From Acidovorax sp. SUPP3334 (GTDB taxonomy: Bacteria > Pseudomonadota > Gammaproteobacteria > Burkholderiales > Burkholderiaceae_C), in the NCBI RefSeq assembly GCF_030159055.1, contig NZ_BQXQ01000024.1:1-64000 (forward strand): a stretch of 64,000 nt of DNA, written 5' to 3'. This document shows, piece by piece, positions 11,144 through 20,281 of the stretch. Each line of letters opens with the position of its first letter. The stretch's first letter is position 1. The position numbers were made by a program, and so were the translations under genes. The notes below the pieces were generated by a model. The model was given only the letters and a program-made list of their open reading frames with translations, searched no databases and was not told the origin of the DNA.

Positions 11144-11913
11144 GGAAGGCTCTCTGGTGTGCCGTTAGCGGCGTCTTGTGATTTCTCGTGCCTGGATACC
11201 GGCACGTCTTCCCTTGTGGGGGGTTGCGGCGCCGCAATGTCTGGGGGCGCCGCTGTCGCAGGATCAGCTTCGGCATCTTCTGGCGGAGATGGCGCATCAG
11301 ACACGGGCCCCGCCCCTTCGCCTGCCTCGGCCGCAGCCACCGTCTCGTCCGGCAGCAATGACCCGCCGGGCCCGAGCGCTTCGAACACGCTGGCTTGCGC
11401 AGCAGGATTTTCCATCACCGGCAACTGGTCCAGCGATTGCAGGCCCAGATCATCCAGGAACTGGCGGGTGGTGGCGAACAACGCAGGCCGGCCCACGGTT
11501 TCCCGATGGCCGATGACTTCCACCCAGCCGCGGTCTTCCAGCTGCTTGATGATCAGACTGTTCACGGTCACGCCGCGAATGTCTTCGATGTCGCCCCGCG
11601 TCACTGGCTGGCGGTACGCGATGATGGCCAGCGTTTCCATGGTGGCGCGCGTGTACCGGGGAGGCTTCTCAGGATGAAGCCGATCCAGGTATTCGCGCAT
11701 CTCTGGGCGGCTCTGAAACCGCCAGCCGGTCGCGACCTGAACCAGTTCAACGCCCCGCAATGCCCAATCCTGCTGGAGCTCCAGCAGGATCGTCTTCAGG
11801 GTATCGGTTCCCAGAGCGTCGTTGAACAGCGTTCGCAACTCGCGCAGGGTTGCCGGTTGCGGAGCGCAGATCAGCGCGGTTTCAAGGACCCGTTTGGCGT
11901 CCACCGTATTCAT
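11140..11913 (-). CDS. scpB: Segregation and condensation protein B
   Basis: Kleisin-interacting subunit of the SMC-ScpAB condensin that organises the chromosome. The 257 residues open with the ScpB tandem winged-helix region ([20 protein letters not shown] through [12 protein letters not shown]-like segments, about residues 8-180), then an acidic, Pro/Ala-rich tail of about 75 residues typical of Comamonadaceae homologues. It overlaps rluB by four bases. ScpA is not in the window; the 149 bases between scpB and rluD hold no gene that I can see. Confidence 0.92.
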   Translation of the reverse strand: MNTVDAKRVLETALICAPQPATLRELRTLFNDALGTDTLKTILLELQQDWALRGVELVQVATGWRFQSRPEMREYLDRLHPEKPPRYTRATMETLAIIAYRQPVTRGDIEDIRGVTVNSLIIKQLEDRGWVEVIGHRETVGRPALFATTRQFLDDLGLQSLDQLPVMENPAAQASVFEALGPGGSLLPDETVAAAEAGEGAGPVSDAPSPPEDAEADPATAAPPDIAAPQPPTREDVPVSRHEKSQDAANGTPESLP

Positions 11914-12062
11914 GGTTCAGCAATTGCGGGGAAAGGGCGCCGCGTGCAGCAACGGGCGCCAGGCCTGTAAAAGGGATCGTTCAGCGGGACGGCACGCAAA
12001 GACCTTGGTGCCGCTCCCAGCCCTGCAGTGTGCACATGCGGGCGAGTCGGCTGGTACAGCCG

Positions 12063-13082
12063 CTAGGCGGGATTGTAGCTCAGGCCCCAAAAATCCAGAG
12101 CGTTTTCCATGTCGGCCGGCAGGGGTGCATGGAACTGCATGGCCTCGCCGGTCACCGGGTGGGTGAAGGCCAGCCGGTAGGCATGCAATGCCTGCCGGCT
12201 CAGGCCCGCAGCCTCTTCGCCGCCGTACACCGCGTCCGCCACGAGAGGGTGGCGCAGCGATGCCATGTGCACCCGTATCTGGTGGGTCCGCCCTGTGTGC
12301 AGGGTGCAGCGTACAAGGCATGCCGCATCGCCACTGTCGAGCAGGGCGATGTCCGTGCGTGATGGCTTGCCGGATTGCGTGGCCAGGTCCACCACCGCCA
12401 TGCGCAGGCGATTGCGGGGGTCGCGGCCGATACCGCCTTCGACAACCCGCTGTTCAGGCCCGCTCCAAGGCCGATGGCCGATGGCCAGGTATTGCCGACT
12501 GACCTCGCGGGCAGCGATCATGCGCACCAGCGAATCCATCACGCCCCGCTCGCGCGCCACGACCATCAAGCCGCTGGTGTCCTTATCGAGCCGGTGGACG
12601 ATGCCGGCCCGCGGCACGAGCAGCGCTTTCGGATCGCGGGCTAGCAGGCCGTTCAGCAGCGTGCCGCTCCAGTTGCCGGGGGCCGGATGCACGACCAGCC
12701 CGGCGGGCTTGTGAATGACCAGCAGGTGCGCGTCCTCGAACACCACGTCAATGGGCATCGGCTCGGGCCGGAACGCCTGGCTCTGCTGGGTCGGCTGCAT
12801 CTCCACGGCGACCACATCTCCCGCCTTGACGCGGGAGGCGGGCTTGCCTGCGGCGTGCCCGTTCAGCGTTACGCTGCCCTGCGCCAGCAGTTGCTGGAGA
12901 TAGCTGCGCGAGAACTCGGGCACCTGATCGGCCAGCGCCCGGTCCAGGCGCACGCCGTGCTGCGCTTCGCCGATGGAGAACTGGCGAATCTCCGGTACGG
13001 CCTCGGCCGCAGCGTCTTCCAGTTCATCGGCGCCGGCTTCACCCTCCAGGGGTGTGCCGGTACCGGAGGGCTGCGTGATCAA
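12063..13082 (-). CDS. rluD: 23S rRNA pseudouridine synthase RluD
   Basis: Makes pseudouridines 1911, 1915 and 1917 in helix 69 of 23S rRNA, needed for good ribosome function. The 339-residue protein has an N-terminal S4 domain (about residues 40-95) and the RluA-type catalytic domain with Asp166 in GIVHRLDKDTSGLMVVA, and ends GRTHQIRVHMA...HAYRLAF as in the family. The start overlaps the nlpD stop by four bases, giving a surE-pcm-nlpD-rluD operon. In many proteobacteria rpoS, not rluD, follows nlpD. Confidence 0.94.
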   Translation of the reverse strand: MITQPSGTGTPLEGEAGADELEDAAAEAVPEIRQFSIGEAQHGVRLDRALADQVPEFSRSYLQQLLAQGSVTLNGHAAGKPASRVKAGDVVAVEMQPTQQSQAFRPEPMPIDVVFEDAHLLVIHKPAGLVVHPAPGNWSGTLLNGLLARDPKALLVPRAGIVHRLDKDTSGLMVVARERGVMDSLVRMIAAREVSRQYLAIGHRPWSGPEQRVVEGGIGRDPRNRLRMAVVDLATQSGKPSRTDIALLDSGDAACLVRCTLHTGRTHQIRVHMASLRHPLVADAVYGGEEAAGLSRQALHAYRLAFTHPVTGEAMQFHAPLPADMENALDFWGLSYNPA

Positions 13083-13963
13083 CGCGCGGGCAGGTAACGG
13101 GACGGATCCACCGGCTTGCCCTGGCGCCGGATCTCGAAGTGCAGCTTGACCCGGTCGGTGTCGGAGCTGCCCATCTCTGCGATCTTCTGGCCGCGGCGCA
13201 CCGTCTGGTCTTCCTTCACCAGCAGGGTCTGGTTATGGGCATAGGCCGTCAGGTAGGTGTTGTTGTGCTTGAGGATGACAAGGTTGCCGTAGCCGCGCAG
13301 GCCTGCACCGGCATAGACGACGCGGCCATCCGCGGAGGCCAAGACGGGGTCGCCAGCCTTGCCGCCGATGTCGTAGCCCTTGTTGCGCGCTTCATCGAAC
13401 CCCGCCACCAGCGAGCCCGACGAAGGCCAGATGAACGCCATGTCGTCCTCGCCACCACCGGTGGCAGGGGCTGGACTGGGCGCCGGTGCCGCAGCGACTG
13501 CCGGTGCGGAACCCCCAGGCTTGGCGCCGCTGGCGGGAGTGGCAGGCGCAATGGCCGAGGAGGTCACCGGGCGGGTGACAACGCCGGTATCGCCCGCCAC
13601 CGAGGGCGCAGGCGTGGCCACTGGGGCGACGACCCGAAGCACCTGGCCGACCTCGATGAGATTGGCGTTGTCCAGGCTGTTCCAGCGGGCGATGTCTTTC
13701 CAGCTTTGGCCGTTTTCCAGGCCGATGCGAATGAGGGTATCCCCAGGCTTGACCATGTAATAACCGGGCTTGCCGGCGTTTTCAGCACCGGGCAAAGGCT
13801 TGGCCGCAGGAGCGACCACCATGCCGGGCTGGGAGGCGGATGTGGAAGTCGACGTACCGCGATCTTCCACCGGTGCCCTGTTGACGCGGGTGCCGCAACC
13901 GGCCAGCACCAAGGCCGCCAGCGCCATCGAACCCCAACCAACAAGACCACGCGTAACCAACAT
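13079..13963 (-). CDS. nlpD: Murein hydrolase activator NlpD (LysM + degenerate M23)
   Basis: Outer-membrane lipoprotein that activates cell-wall amidases during division. The 294-residue product has a leader ending in LAGC (Cys23), a LysM domain at about residues 68-112 (VKPGDTLIRIGLENGQSW) and a C-terminal LytM/M23 domain. The zinc ligands are replaced as in E. coli NlpD: NKGYDI stands where active enzymes have H-x-x-x-D, and VKLHFEI lacks the first His of HxH. It should therefore activate rather than cleave. The start at 13963 was chosen because the lipoprotein leader begins there. It overlaps rluD by four bases. Confidence 0.93.
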   Translation of the reverse strand: MLVTRGLVGWGSMALAALVLAGCGTRVNRAPVEDRGTSTSTSASQPGMVVAPAAKPLPGAENAGKPGYYMVKPGDTLIRIGLENGQSWKDIARWNSLDNANLIEVGQVLRVVAPVATPAPSVAGDTGVVTRPVTSSAIAPATPASGAKPGGSAPAVAAAPAPSPAPATGGGEDDMAFIWPSSGSLVAGFDEARNKGYDIGGKAGDPVLASADGRVVYAGAGLRGYGNLVILKHNNTYLTAYAHNQTLLVKEDQTVRRGQKIAEMGSSDTDRVKLHFEIRRQGKPVDPSRYLPAR

Positions 13964-13974
13964 AAGCAATCCCT

Positions 13975-14742
13975 TCAGGCAATCCCCGATTTTAGGGGGA
14001 CAAAATGAACGGCCTCCAAAACGTTCTGTTTCAATCCGTGCATCGTTTTGTCGATGACGAGCAACACCTGGTGGCCGCCGGCGCCCACCATGGGCGCCAC
14101 GAGGCGGCCACCCACGGCGAGTTGCTCGATCCAAGCCTGGGGGAGGGTCTCGCCGCCTGCCGCGGCGATGATGGCCGCATACGGCGCGCCCTTCGCATAG
14201 CCCACCGTGCCGTCGCCGAAGATGAGGTGCACGTTCGCGAGGCGCCAGGGGCGCAGGTTGTCGCGCGCCTTTTCGTGCAACGCGCGCAAGCGTTCGATGG
14301 TGTACACCTCCCGGGCCACGCGCCCCAGCACGGCGGCTTGGTAACCGCAGCCGGTGCCGATTTCCAGCACGCGCCCCAGCCCGCCGGCACGCGCCCCTTC
14401 CGCGCCGAGAAGCAGCTCGGTCATGCGGGCCACTATGCTGGGTTTGGAGATGGTCTGTCCCAGGCCGATCGGCAGGCTGGTGTCTTCATAGGCCTGGTTG
14501 ACCAGCGCGGTGTCCACGAACCGGTGACGCTCCACCGATCCCATGGCCTGCAGAACTGCCTGCGAGCCAATGCCCGAGGCCGCCAAGCGCTGCACCATGC
14601 GGGCCCGCACAGCGGCCGAATCCAGCCCCACGCCCTGCGGCATGGGCGCGTCGCGGCGCGGCGCCGGCTGCGAGGCAGGCCGGGGTGCGGCGCCCGAAGG
14701 AAGGTCGATGCGGGCGGGAAAGCCGGGGCGGCGCTGGGTCAT
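13975..14742 (-). CDS. pcm: Protein-L-isoaspartate O-methyltransferase
   Basis: Repairs isoaspartyl damage in aged proteins with S-adenosylmethionine. The 255-residue product has an N-terminal Pro/Arg-rich extension of about 35 residues beyond the usual length, then the methyltransferase fold with motif [14 protein letters not shown] and the conserved [11 protein letters not shown] segment. It overlaps surE by four bases and precedes nlpD by 11 bases. The surE-pcm-nlpD order is the classic stationary-phase survival operon. Confidence 0.95.
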   Translation of the reverse strand: MTQRRPGFPARIDLPSGAAPRPASQPAPRRDAPMPQGVGLDSAAVRARMVQRLAASGIGSQAVLQAMGSVERHRFVDTALVNQAYEDTSLPIGLGQTISKPSIVARMTELLLGAEGARAGGLGRVLEIGTGCGYQAAVLGRVAREVYTIERLRALHEKARDNLRPWRLANVHLIFGDGTVGYAKGAPYAAIIAAAGGETLPQAWIEQLAVGGRLVAPMVGAGGHQVLLVIDKTMHGLKQNVLEAVHFVPLKSGIA

Positions 14743-15542
14743 GGGGCTTGCGCCGCCTCGGGTGCGGAGGGCTCGGCCGATGCGGCGGGCGCCAGGCGCG
14801 CAGCGGTCTGCGCCCAGTAGCCGAGGCTCTCATGGTCGGTCAGGTCCACCTTCAATGGCGTGATGGCGACATGGCCCTGAGCAGTGGCATGGAAGTCGGT
14901 GCCCTCGGCGTCGTCCTTGGCCGCACCGGCTCCGCCGATCCAGTACATGACTTCACCGCGCGGGCTCTGCTGCTCGATGACGCGCTCGGCCGCATGCCGA
15001 CGCCCGAGCCGGCACAGCCGCAGGGGGCGCAGCGCATCGAAAGGCAGATTGGGAATGTTCACGTTGAGAAGCCACGGCGCCTCGCCCACCAGGTTCTGCG
15101 CCTGCATCTGCTCGACGATCTCGCGGGCTTTGCGGGCGGCGGACTCGATCTCGCCCCAGCCCTTGTCCACCTGCGAAAACGCGATGGCCGGGATGCCGAA
15201 GAGGTAGCCCTCCATGGCGGCGCCGACGGTGCCCGAATAGATGGTGTCGTCGCCCATGTTGGCGCCGTTGTTGATGCCGGAAACCACCAGGTCGGGCCGG
15301 TAACCCAGCAGGCCGGTGAGCGCGATGTGCACGCAGTCGGCCGGCGTGCCGTTCACATACCGAAAGCCGTTGGCGGCCTGATGCACGTACAGCGGCGAAT
15401 GCAGCGTGAGCGCATTAGATTTGGCGCTGTTGTTGTGCTCAGGGGCCACCACCTCGACGTCCGCGATGGTCTTGAGCGCATCGTGCAGCGCCACGATACC
15501 GGGTGCCTGGTAACCGTCGTCGTTGGATATGAGGATCTTCAT
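14739..15542 (-). CDS. surE: 5'/3'-nucleotidase SurE
   Basis: Metal-dependent nucleoside monophosphate and exopolyphosphate phosphatase of stationary phase. In 267 residues it shows the metal site Asp8-Asp9 ([10 protein letters not shown]), Ser39 in EHNNSAKSN and the GINNGANMG loop; length is normal. It is the first gene of the surE-pcm-nlpD-rluD operon. The 163 bases to the divergent quinone oxidoreductase gene must hold promoters for both directions, but I see no convincing -35/-10 pair. Confidence 0.96.
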   Translation of the reverse strand: MKILISNDDGYQAPGIVALHDALKTIADVEVVAPEHNNSAKSNALTLHSPLYVHQAANGFRYVNGTPADCVHIALTGLLGYRPDLVVSGINNGANMGDDTIYSGTVGAAMEGYLFGIPAIAFSQVDKGWGEIESAARKAREIVEQMQAQNLVGEAPWLLNVNIPNLPFDALRPLRLCRLGRRHAAERVIEQQSPRGEVMYWIGGAGAAKDDAEGTDFHATAQGHVAITPLKVDLTDHESLGYWAQTAARLAPAASAEPSAPEAAQAP

Positions 15543-15705
15543 GGATGGCAGGAAGCAGGGTGCGCGCGATTGTAGGCCGCGTCCGACATGAACCGGCCGC
15601 CTGTCGTGCTCCCTGCGGGCCGCACGGCAGGCGGCCGTCGCTCCTGGGACTCGGACCCCGCCTGCCCGCGCCTATCATGCGGCCACACCGACAGGAGACT
15701 TCCCC

Positions 15706-16680
15706 ATGCACGCTTGGCTTTGCACCAACCCGACGGGCGTCGACGCCCTGGCCTGGACCGAACTGCCCACGCCCGCGCCGAAGGCCGGCGAGGTGCTGAT
15801 CGCGATCAAGGCCGCCAGCCTGAACTTCCCCGATCTGCTCATCGTGCAGAACAAATACCAGATGAAGCCCCCCCTGCCCTTCGTGCCGGGCTCGGAATAC
15901 GCCGGCGTGGTGGAGGCCGTGGGTGAAGGCGTCACGCACCTGCGCCCGGGCCAGAGCGTGGCCTGCCTGACCGGCACCGGCGGCTTCGGCACGCATGCCG
16001 TCGCGCCAGCAGCGCTCTGCATGCCGCTGCCCGAAGGCTTCTCGCACGTGGATGCGGCCGCATTCATCATGATCTACGCCACGTCGCACCATGCGCTGGT
16101 GGACCGCGCGCAACTGAAGGCCGGCGAAACGGTATTGGTGCTCGGGGCGGCCGGTGGCGTGGGCACCGCCGCCATCCAGATCGCCAAGAAGATGGGCGCC
16201 CGCGTGATCGCGGCGGCCTCGACCGAAGAAAAATGCAAGCTGTGCGTGTCCGTGGGCGCAGATGCCGTCATCAATTACACCGAGGAGAACCTGCGCGAGG
16301 CGATCAAGTCGCTGACCGACGGCAAGGGGCCGGATGTCATCTACGACCCGGTGGGCGGGGACTTCACCGAACCGGCGTTCCGTTCGATCGCCTGGCGCGG
16401 CCGCTATCTGGTGGTGGGTTTCGCCTCGGGGCCCATCCCAGCGCTGCCGCTGAACCTGGCGCTGCTCAAGGGCGCCTCGATCGTGGGCGTGTTCTGGGGC
16501 GAGTTCTCCAAGCGCGAGCGGCAGGCCAACGCCGCCATGATGGCGGAGCTGGCCGCCTGGTACGGCGAAGGTGCGATCAAGCCGGTGATCGACCGCACCA
16601 TGCCGATGGCGCAACTGCCCGCCGCCTATGCGCACATGGGATCGCGCAGCGTGATGGGCAAGCTCGTGATGGTGAACTGA
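15706..16680 (+). CDS. NADPH:quinone oxidoreductase (zinc-independent MDR family)
   Basis: Medium-chain dehydrogenase/reductase of 324 residues, probably reducing quinones or enones with NADPH. It has a GroES-like N-terminal fold (SLNFPDLLIVQNKYQMKPPL, PFVPGSEYAGVVEAVG) and a Rossmann domain with the nucleotide motif LGAAGGVGTAAIQIA at about residue 145. The catalytic and structural zinc ligands of alcohol dehydrogenases are absent, which puts it in the quinone oxidoreductase branch. It stands alone, divergent from surE. The substrate cannot be told from sequence. Confidence 0.87.
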   Translation: MHAWLCTNPTGVDALAWTELPTPAPKAGEVLIAIKAASLNFPDLLIVQNKYQMKPPLPFVPGSEYAGVVEAVGEGVTHLRPGQSVACLTGTGGFGTHAVAPAALCMPLPEGFSHVDAAAFIMIYATSHHALVDRAQLKAGETVLVLGAAGGVGTAAIQIAKKMGARVIAAASTEEKCKLCVSVGADAVINYTEENLREAIKSLTDGKGPDVIYDPVGGDFTEPAFRSIAWRGRYLVVGFASGPIPALPLNLALLKGASIVGVFWGEFSKRERQANAAMMAELAAWYGEGAIKPVIDRTMPMAQLPAAYAHMGSRSVMGKLVMVN

Positions 16681-16812
16681 CCGGCCTGCTGCCGCTGCAA
16701 GCGCCGGGCTCGGCGCGGCGCACGCGCGTGCGCCCGGCCCGGCTGCCGGCGCCTGTTCAAGCGGTGCGCCGTCTGTCACACTCGCGCATCTTTGCCCTTC
16801 CGTGCACGCCAG

Positions 16813-18345
16813 ATGGCCGAACGCCCCCCTTCCGAAATCGCGCGAGAAACCCTCAAGCAACTGGCCGCGCGCCGTTTGCCGCCGACGCCTGACAACTACC
16901 AGGCGCTCTACGACGAAATCGCTGGAAACCCCAGCGTACCCCCTTTTCCGCAAGGACCGCTGCGCCACATCCTGCGTGTGCTGCCCGGCCAGACGCCGGG
17001 CCAGAAGCGATTGCTGGGACAGCTGGAATCGGCCATCGAAAACAGCGACTGGACCCAGTTGCAGAGCGTGTTCGTGGGCTATGCGAACCTGGGGTTGGCC
17101 AGCATCGCGGCCGCACCAGCCAGCGCTGCGGCAGAGCCCACCGCCGCCACGCACCTGCCCGAGGAATTGACCGAGCAACTGGCCCGCCTCATCGACAACA
17201 CCCTGCCCGCCCTGGGCGAAGACGATGCGCGGGTGCTCGAACTGGCGGCCCAGCTCACGAATTTCCTGCGCCAGCCTTCGCCGCCGATCTCCACCTTCGG
17301 ACTGATGCTGAACAACTTCAGCTACCGGGTGTCGTTCGCCACCGAAGACCAGGCCGCCATCCGCTCCAGCCTGCTCGAGTTGCTGCACATGCTGTTCGAG
17401 AACATCTCCGTGCTGAGCCAGGACGACCGCTGGCTGCAGGGCCAGGTCGAGGCGCTGATGGCCGCCTCCACGCCGCCGCTCACGCTGCGCCGCCTGGACG
17501 AAGTGCAGCGGCGCCTGAAGGATGTGATCTTCAAGCAGACCGAGGCCAAGGAACGCACCGTGCAGGCGCAGGAACAGATGAAGGAGCTGCTGGCCACCTT
17601 CATCGAAAGGCTGGTGCAGATCACGGCCTCCAGCAGCACGTACCACGACAAGATGGAGCACTGCGCCGAGCGCATCGGCCAGGCCACCAGCCTGCAGGAA
17701 ATCACGCCACTGCTCGAAGAGGTGATGAGCGCCACGCGTTCCATGGCGCTGGACAGCCGGGTCGCGCGCGACGAATTGCAGGACCTGCGCGAGCGATCCG
17801 ACGCCCGCCATGCAGAGATCGCCAAGCTGCAGGAAGAGCTGGACCGCGCGAGTGCCCAGGCCCGCCACGACCCGCTCACCGGCTCGCTCAACCGCAAGGG
17901 GCTGGACGAGGTGATGGAGCGCGAAATCGCCCGCGCCGTGCGCAACGGCTCCCCCCTGTGCGTGGCCCTGCTGGACGTGGACAACTTCAAGCTCATCAAC
18001 GACCGACTGGGCCACACGGCCGGCGACGAAGCGCTGGTGCACCTGGCCGGTGTGACGCGCGAGGTGATGCGGCCGCAGGACATGCTGGCACGCTACGGCG
18101 GGGAGGAGTTCGTGCTGGTGCTGCCCGACACCGCCCTGACCCAGGGCGTGGAAGCCATGACGCGGCTGCAGCGCGAGCTGACCACCCGATACTTCCTGAA
18201 AGACCGCGAGAAAGTGCTCATCACCTTCAGCGCGGGCGTGGCCCAGTTGGCCGACAAGGAAAGCAGCACCGACGCCATACGCCGCGCCGACCAGGGCATG
18301 TACCTGGCCAAACGCGCGGGCAAGAACCGGGTCATGGCCTCCTGA
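16813..18345 (+). CDS. Diguanylate cyclase (GGDEF) with helical sensor region
   Basis: Makes cyclic di-GMP. The 510-residue protein has no transmembrane segment. Residues 1-330 are a largely helical region of unknown fold that begins ERPPSEIARETLKQLAARR, with heptad-rich stretches at about 240-270 and 320-345. The GGDEF domain occupies about 345-510 with the active motif GGEEF at 429-433 and an RPQD product-inhibition site at 420-423, exactly five residues before it, so it should be active and feedback-controlled. I used the ATG at 16813; a TTG seven codons upstream is also in frame. An EAL gene lies about 5 kb downstream. Confidence 0.9.
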   Translation: MAERPPSEIARETLKQLAARRLPPTPDNYQALYDEIAGNPSVPPFPQGPLRHILRVLPGQTPGQKRLLGQLESAIENSDWTQLQSVFVGYANLGLASIAAAPASAAAEPTAATHLPEELTEQLARLIDNTLPALGEDDARVLELAAQLTNFLRQPSPPISTFGLMLNNFSYRVSFATEDQAAIRSSLLELLHMLFENISVLSQDDRWLQGQVEALMAASTPPLTLRRLDEVQRRLKDVIFKQTEAKERTVQAQEQMKELLATFIERLVQITASSSTYHDKMEHCAERIGQATSLQEITPLLEEVMSATRSMALDSRVARDELQDLRERSDARHAEIAKLQEELDRASAQARHDPLTGSLNRKGLDEVMEREIARAVRNGSPLCVALLDVDNFKLINDRLGHTAGDEALVHLAGVTREVMRPQDMLARYGGEEFVLVLPDTALTQGVEAMTRLQRELTTRYFLKDREKVLITFSAGVAQLADKESSTDAIRRADQGMYLAKRAGKNRVMAS

Positions 18346-18428
18346 GCCGGGCCGGCCGCCTGACCGCTCGGTTATCGGTTATCTTTTCGCCTTCAACATT
18401 GCTCCGGCTGTATCCAGCCCGCCTGCCC

Positions 18429-20069
18429 ATGACACCCCCGCCTTCCAACTCGTCACCCACCTCGCTCTCGCGCCGGGGCATGCTGCAGCGAGCGGCCTGG
18501 GCGGCCAGCGCCGCCGCCTGGCCCCGATGGGCGATGGCCAGGCAAGGCGACGCGCGGCACGACCCGTTCGCGCTGGGCGTGGCCAGCGGCGACCCTTCGC
18601 CCGACGGCATGGTCCTGTGGACCCGCCTGATGCCCGCCGAGCCCGGCGCATGGAGCCGCCCGATCCCCGTGCGGTGGGAGGTGGCGCACGACGACGCCTT
18701 TCGCCGCATCGTGCAGCGCGGCACGGCCGCCGCGTTGCCCGAGTTTGCCCACAGCGTGCATGTCGAACTGCAGGGCCTCGCCCCTGGACGCTGGTACCAC
18801 TACCGGTTCCTGCTGGGCGATGCCGTCAGCGCCACCGGCCGCACGCGCACCGCGCCTGCGCCGGGCGAACTGGAACCGCGCCTGCGCATCGCATTCGCGT
18901 CGTGCCAGCGCTGGGAACACGGCCACTACGCCGCGTGGAACGACGTCTGCCGCCAGGCGCCGGACCTGGTGCTGTTCCTGGGCGACTACATGTACGAATA
19001 CGCGAGCCCCAAGGACCCCGCCGGGCTGGCGCGCGTGCACGGCCTGCGCCTGGCGCAGACATTGGCCGACTACCGCGACCGGTACGCGCTGCACAAAAGC
19101 GACCCCGCGCTGCAGGCCGCGCACGCGATCTGCCCCTGGGCAAGCACCTGGGACGACCACGAGGTGCAAAACGACTACACGGGCGCCCATGGACTGGGCG
19201 ATGCGGCCGACTTCATGGCGATGCGCACGGCCGCATGGCAGGCCTTCTACGAGCACACGCCGCTGCGCGCGGCGAGCCTGGCCGCCAGCGGATTCGGCGC
19301 GCTGCAGGTGTATCGCGCACTGCCGTGGGGGCGGCTGGCGAACATCCACCTGCTGGACGCCCGCCAGTTCCGCGACCGCCAGGCCTGCCGGGCCGAAGGC
19401 TCCAGCGGTGCGGGCACCGTGCTGCCTGCCGACTGCGCCGAGCTGCAGGCCCCGCAGCGCAGCTTTCTGGGTGCCGCGCAGGAGCGCTGGCTGGACGCGG
19501 GCCTGGCGGCCGACAGCCGGGGCAGCGCCGACGGCAGCGGCACCCGTTGGAGCGTGATCGCGCAGCAGACGTTGTTTTCGCAGCGCCACTACCCTTCCGG
19601 CGTGCAATCGGCCGACAGCTGGGACGGCTACCCTGCCGCTCGGCAGCGGCTGCTGGAGTCATTGGCCCGGCATGCGCCCCGCAATACCGTGCTGCTGGGA
19701 GGCGACATTCACCAGAACTATGTGTGCAACGTATTCGCGCCGCCCGAAGAGGCAAGCTCCGCATCCGCACCCGCATCCGCTCCTGCCGGCCGCTCGGCCC
19801 GCATCCTGGCCAGCGAGTTTTGCAGCACCTCCATCAGTTCGCGCTCCAGCACCACGCAAGAGAAGTTGGATGCCATCGCCCGCCACAACCCGCATGTGCT
19901 GCTCGCGCGATGCGACCAGCGCGGCTGGGGAATGGCCGACGTCACGCCGGGCCGGTGGACGAACACGCTGCGCACGGTGGACGATCCGCTGCGGGCCGAC
20001 AGCGGCGCGTCCACCCAGGCCCGTTTCGTCGTGGAAGACCGCCGCGCGGGGCCCGTGCGGGATCTCTGA
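18429..20069 (+). CDS. phoD: Tat-exported alkaline phosphatase D (PhoD)
   Basis: Periplasmic or secreted phosphodiesterase/phosphomonoesterase of the PhoD family. The 546-residue precursor has a twin-arginine leader (SLSRRGMLQRAAWAA, Arg15-Arg16), then the N-terminal PhoD domain (FALGVASGDPSPDGMVLWTRL) and the metallophosphatase core with metal-site segments LFLGDYMYEY and WDDHEVQNDY. PhoD enzymes bind iron and calcium. The start at 18429 is the only one that places the Tat motif correctly. It follows the GGDEF gene after 83 bases. No Pho box is evident upstream. Confidence 0.92.
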   Translation: MTPPPSNSSPTSLSRRGMLQRAAWAASAAAWPRWAMARQGDARHDPFALGVASGDPSPDGMVLWTRLMPAEPGAWSRPIPVRWEVAHDDAFRRIVQRGTAAALPEFAHSVHVELQGLAPGRWYHYRFLLGDAVSATGRTRTAPAPGELEPRLRIAFASCQRWEHGHYAAWNDVCRQAPDLVLFLGDYMYEYASPKDPAGLARVHGLRLAQTLADYRDRYALHKSDPALQAAHAICPWASTWDDHEVQNDYTGAHGLGDAADFMAMRTAAWQAFYEHTPLRAASLAASGFGALQVYRALPWGRLANIHLLDARQFRDRQACRAEGSSGAGTVLPADCAELQAPQRSFLGAAQERWLDAGLAADSRGSADGSGTRWSVIAQQTLFSQRHYPSGVQSADSWDGYPAARQRLLESLARHAPRNTVLLGGDIHQNYVCNVFAPPEEASSASAPASAPAGRSARILASEFCSTSISSRSSTTQEKLDAIARHNPHVLLARCDQRGWGMADVTPGRWTNTLRTVDDPLRADSGASTQARFVVEDRRAGPVRDL

Positions 20070-20090
20070 ACCCATGCATTCTTCTCACAC

Positions 20091-20143
20091 ATTTGCTATT
20101 TAATTGATAGCAATATGCCGCCGTATTTATTGTGCTGGAGCCC
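20091..20143 (-). repeat. Two-stem dispersed repeat, copy a
   Basis: Copy of a family found six times in this window. Read on the minus strand it has a CTCCAGCAC box and, 25 bases from the start of AGCAC, GCTAT followed by a 7-base loop and ATAGC (stem 20094-20099 with 20107-20112). It lies between phoD and the ggt remnant, where it could act as a transcript end. Confidence 0.75.
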
Positions 20144-20281
20144 TAAAACACTCTCAAAGCCATTGCAGCGCATCGCCTTGGGCGCGTCCTCTCCCGGCCA
20201 TCGGGTAGCCGGGTGTAGCACCCGCGTCCCAAGCCCGCCCTGCGCCTTACCATGGCGCCCACCTCAAACAGGGAGACCGCC

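Noticed and set aside
11914-12062. Possible remnant of a pgeF/yfiH gene between rluD and scpB
   Set aside because: pgeF often follows rluD, but none of the three frames in this 149-base gap resembles its C-terminus.
15439-18042. An 867-codon open frame spanning surE, the quinone oxidoreductase and the GGDEF gene
   Set aside because: It crosses three well-supported genes and their gaps; no domain is recognisable.
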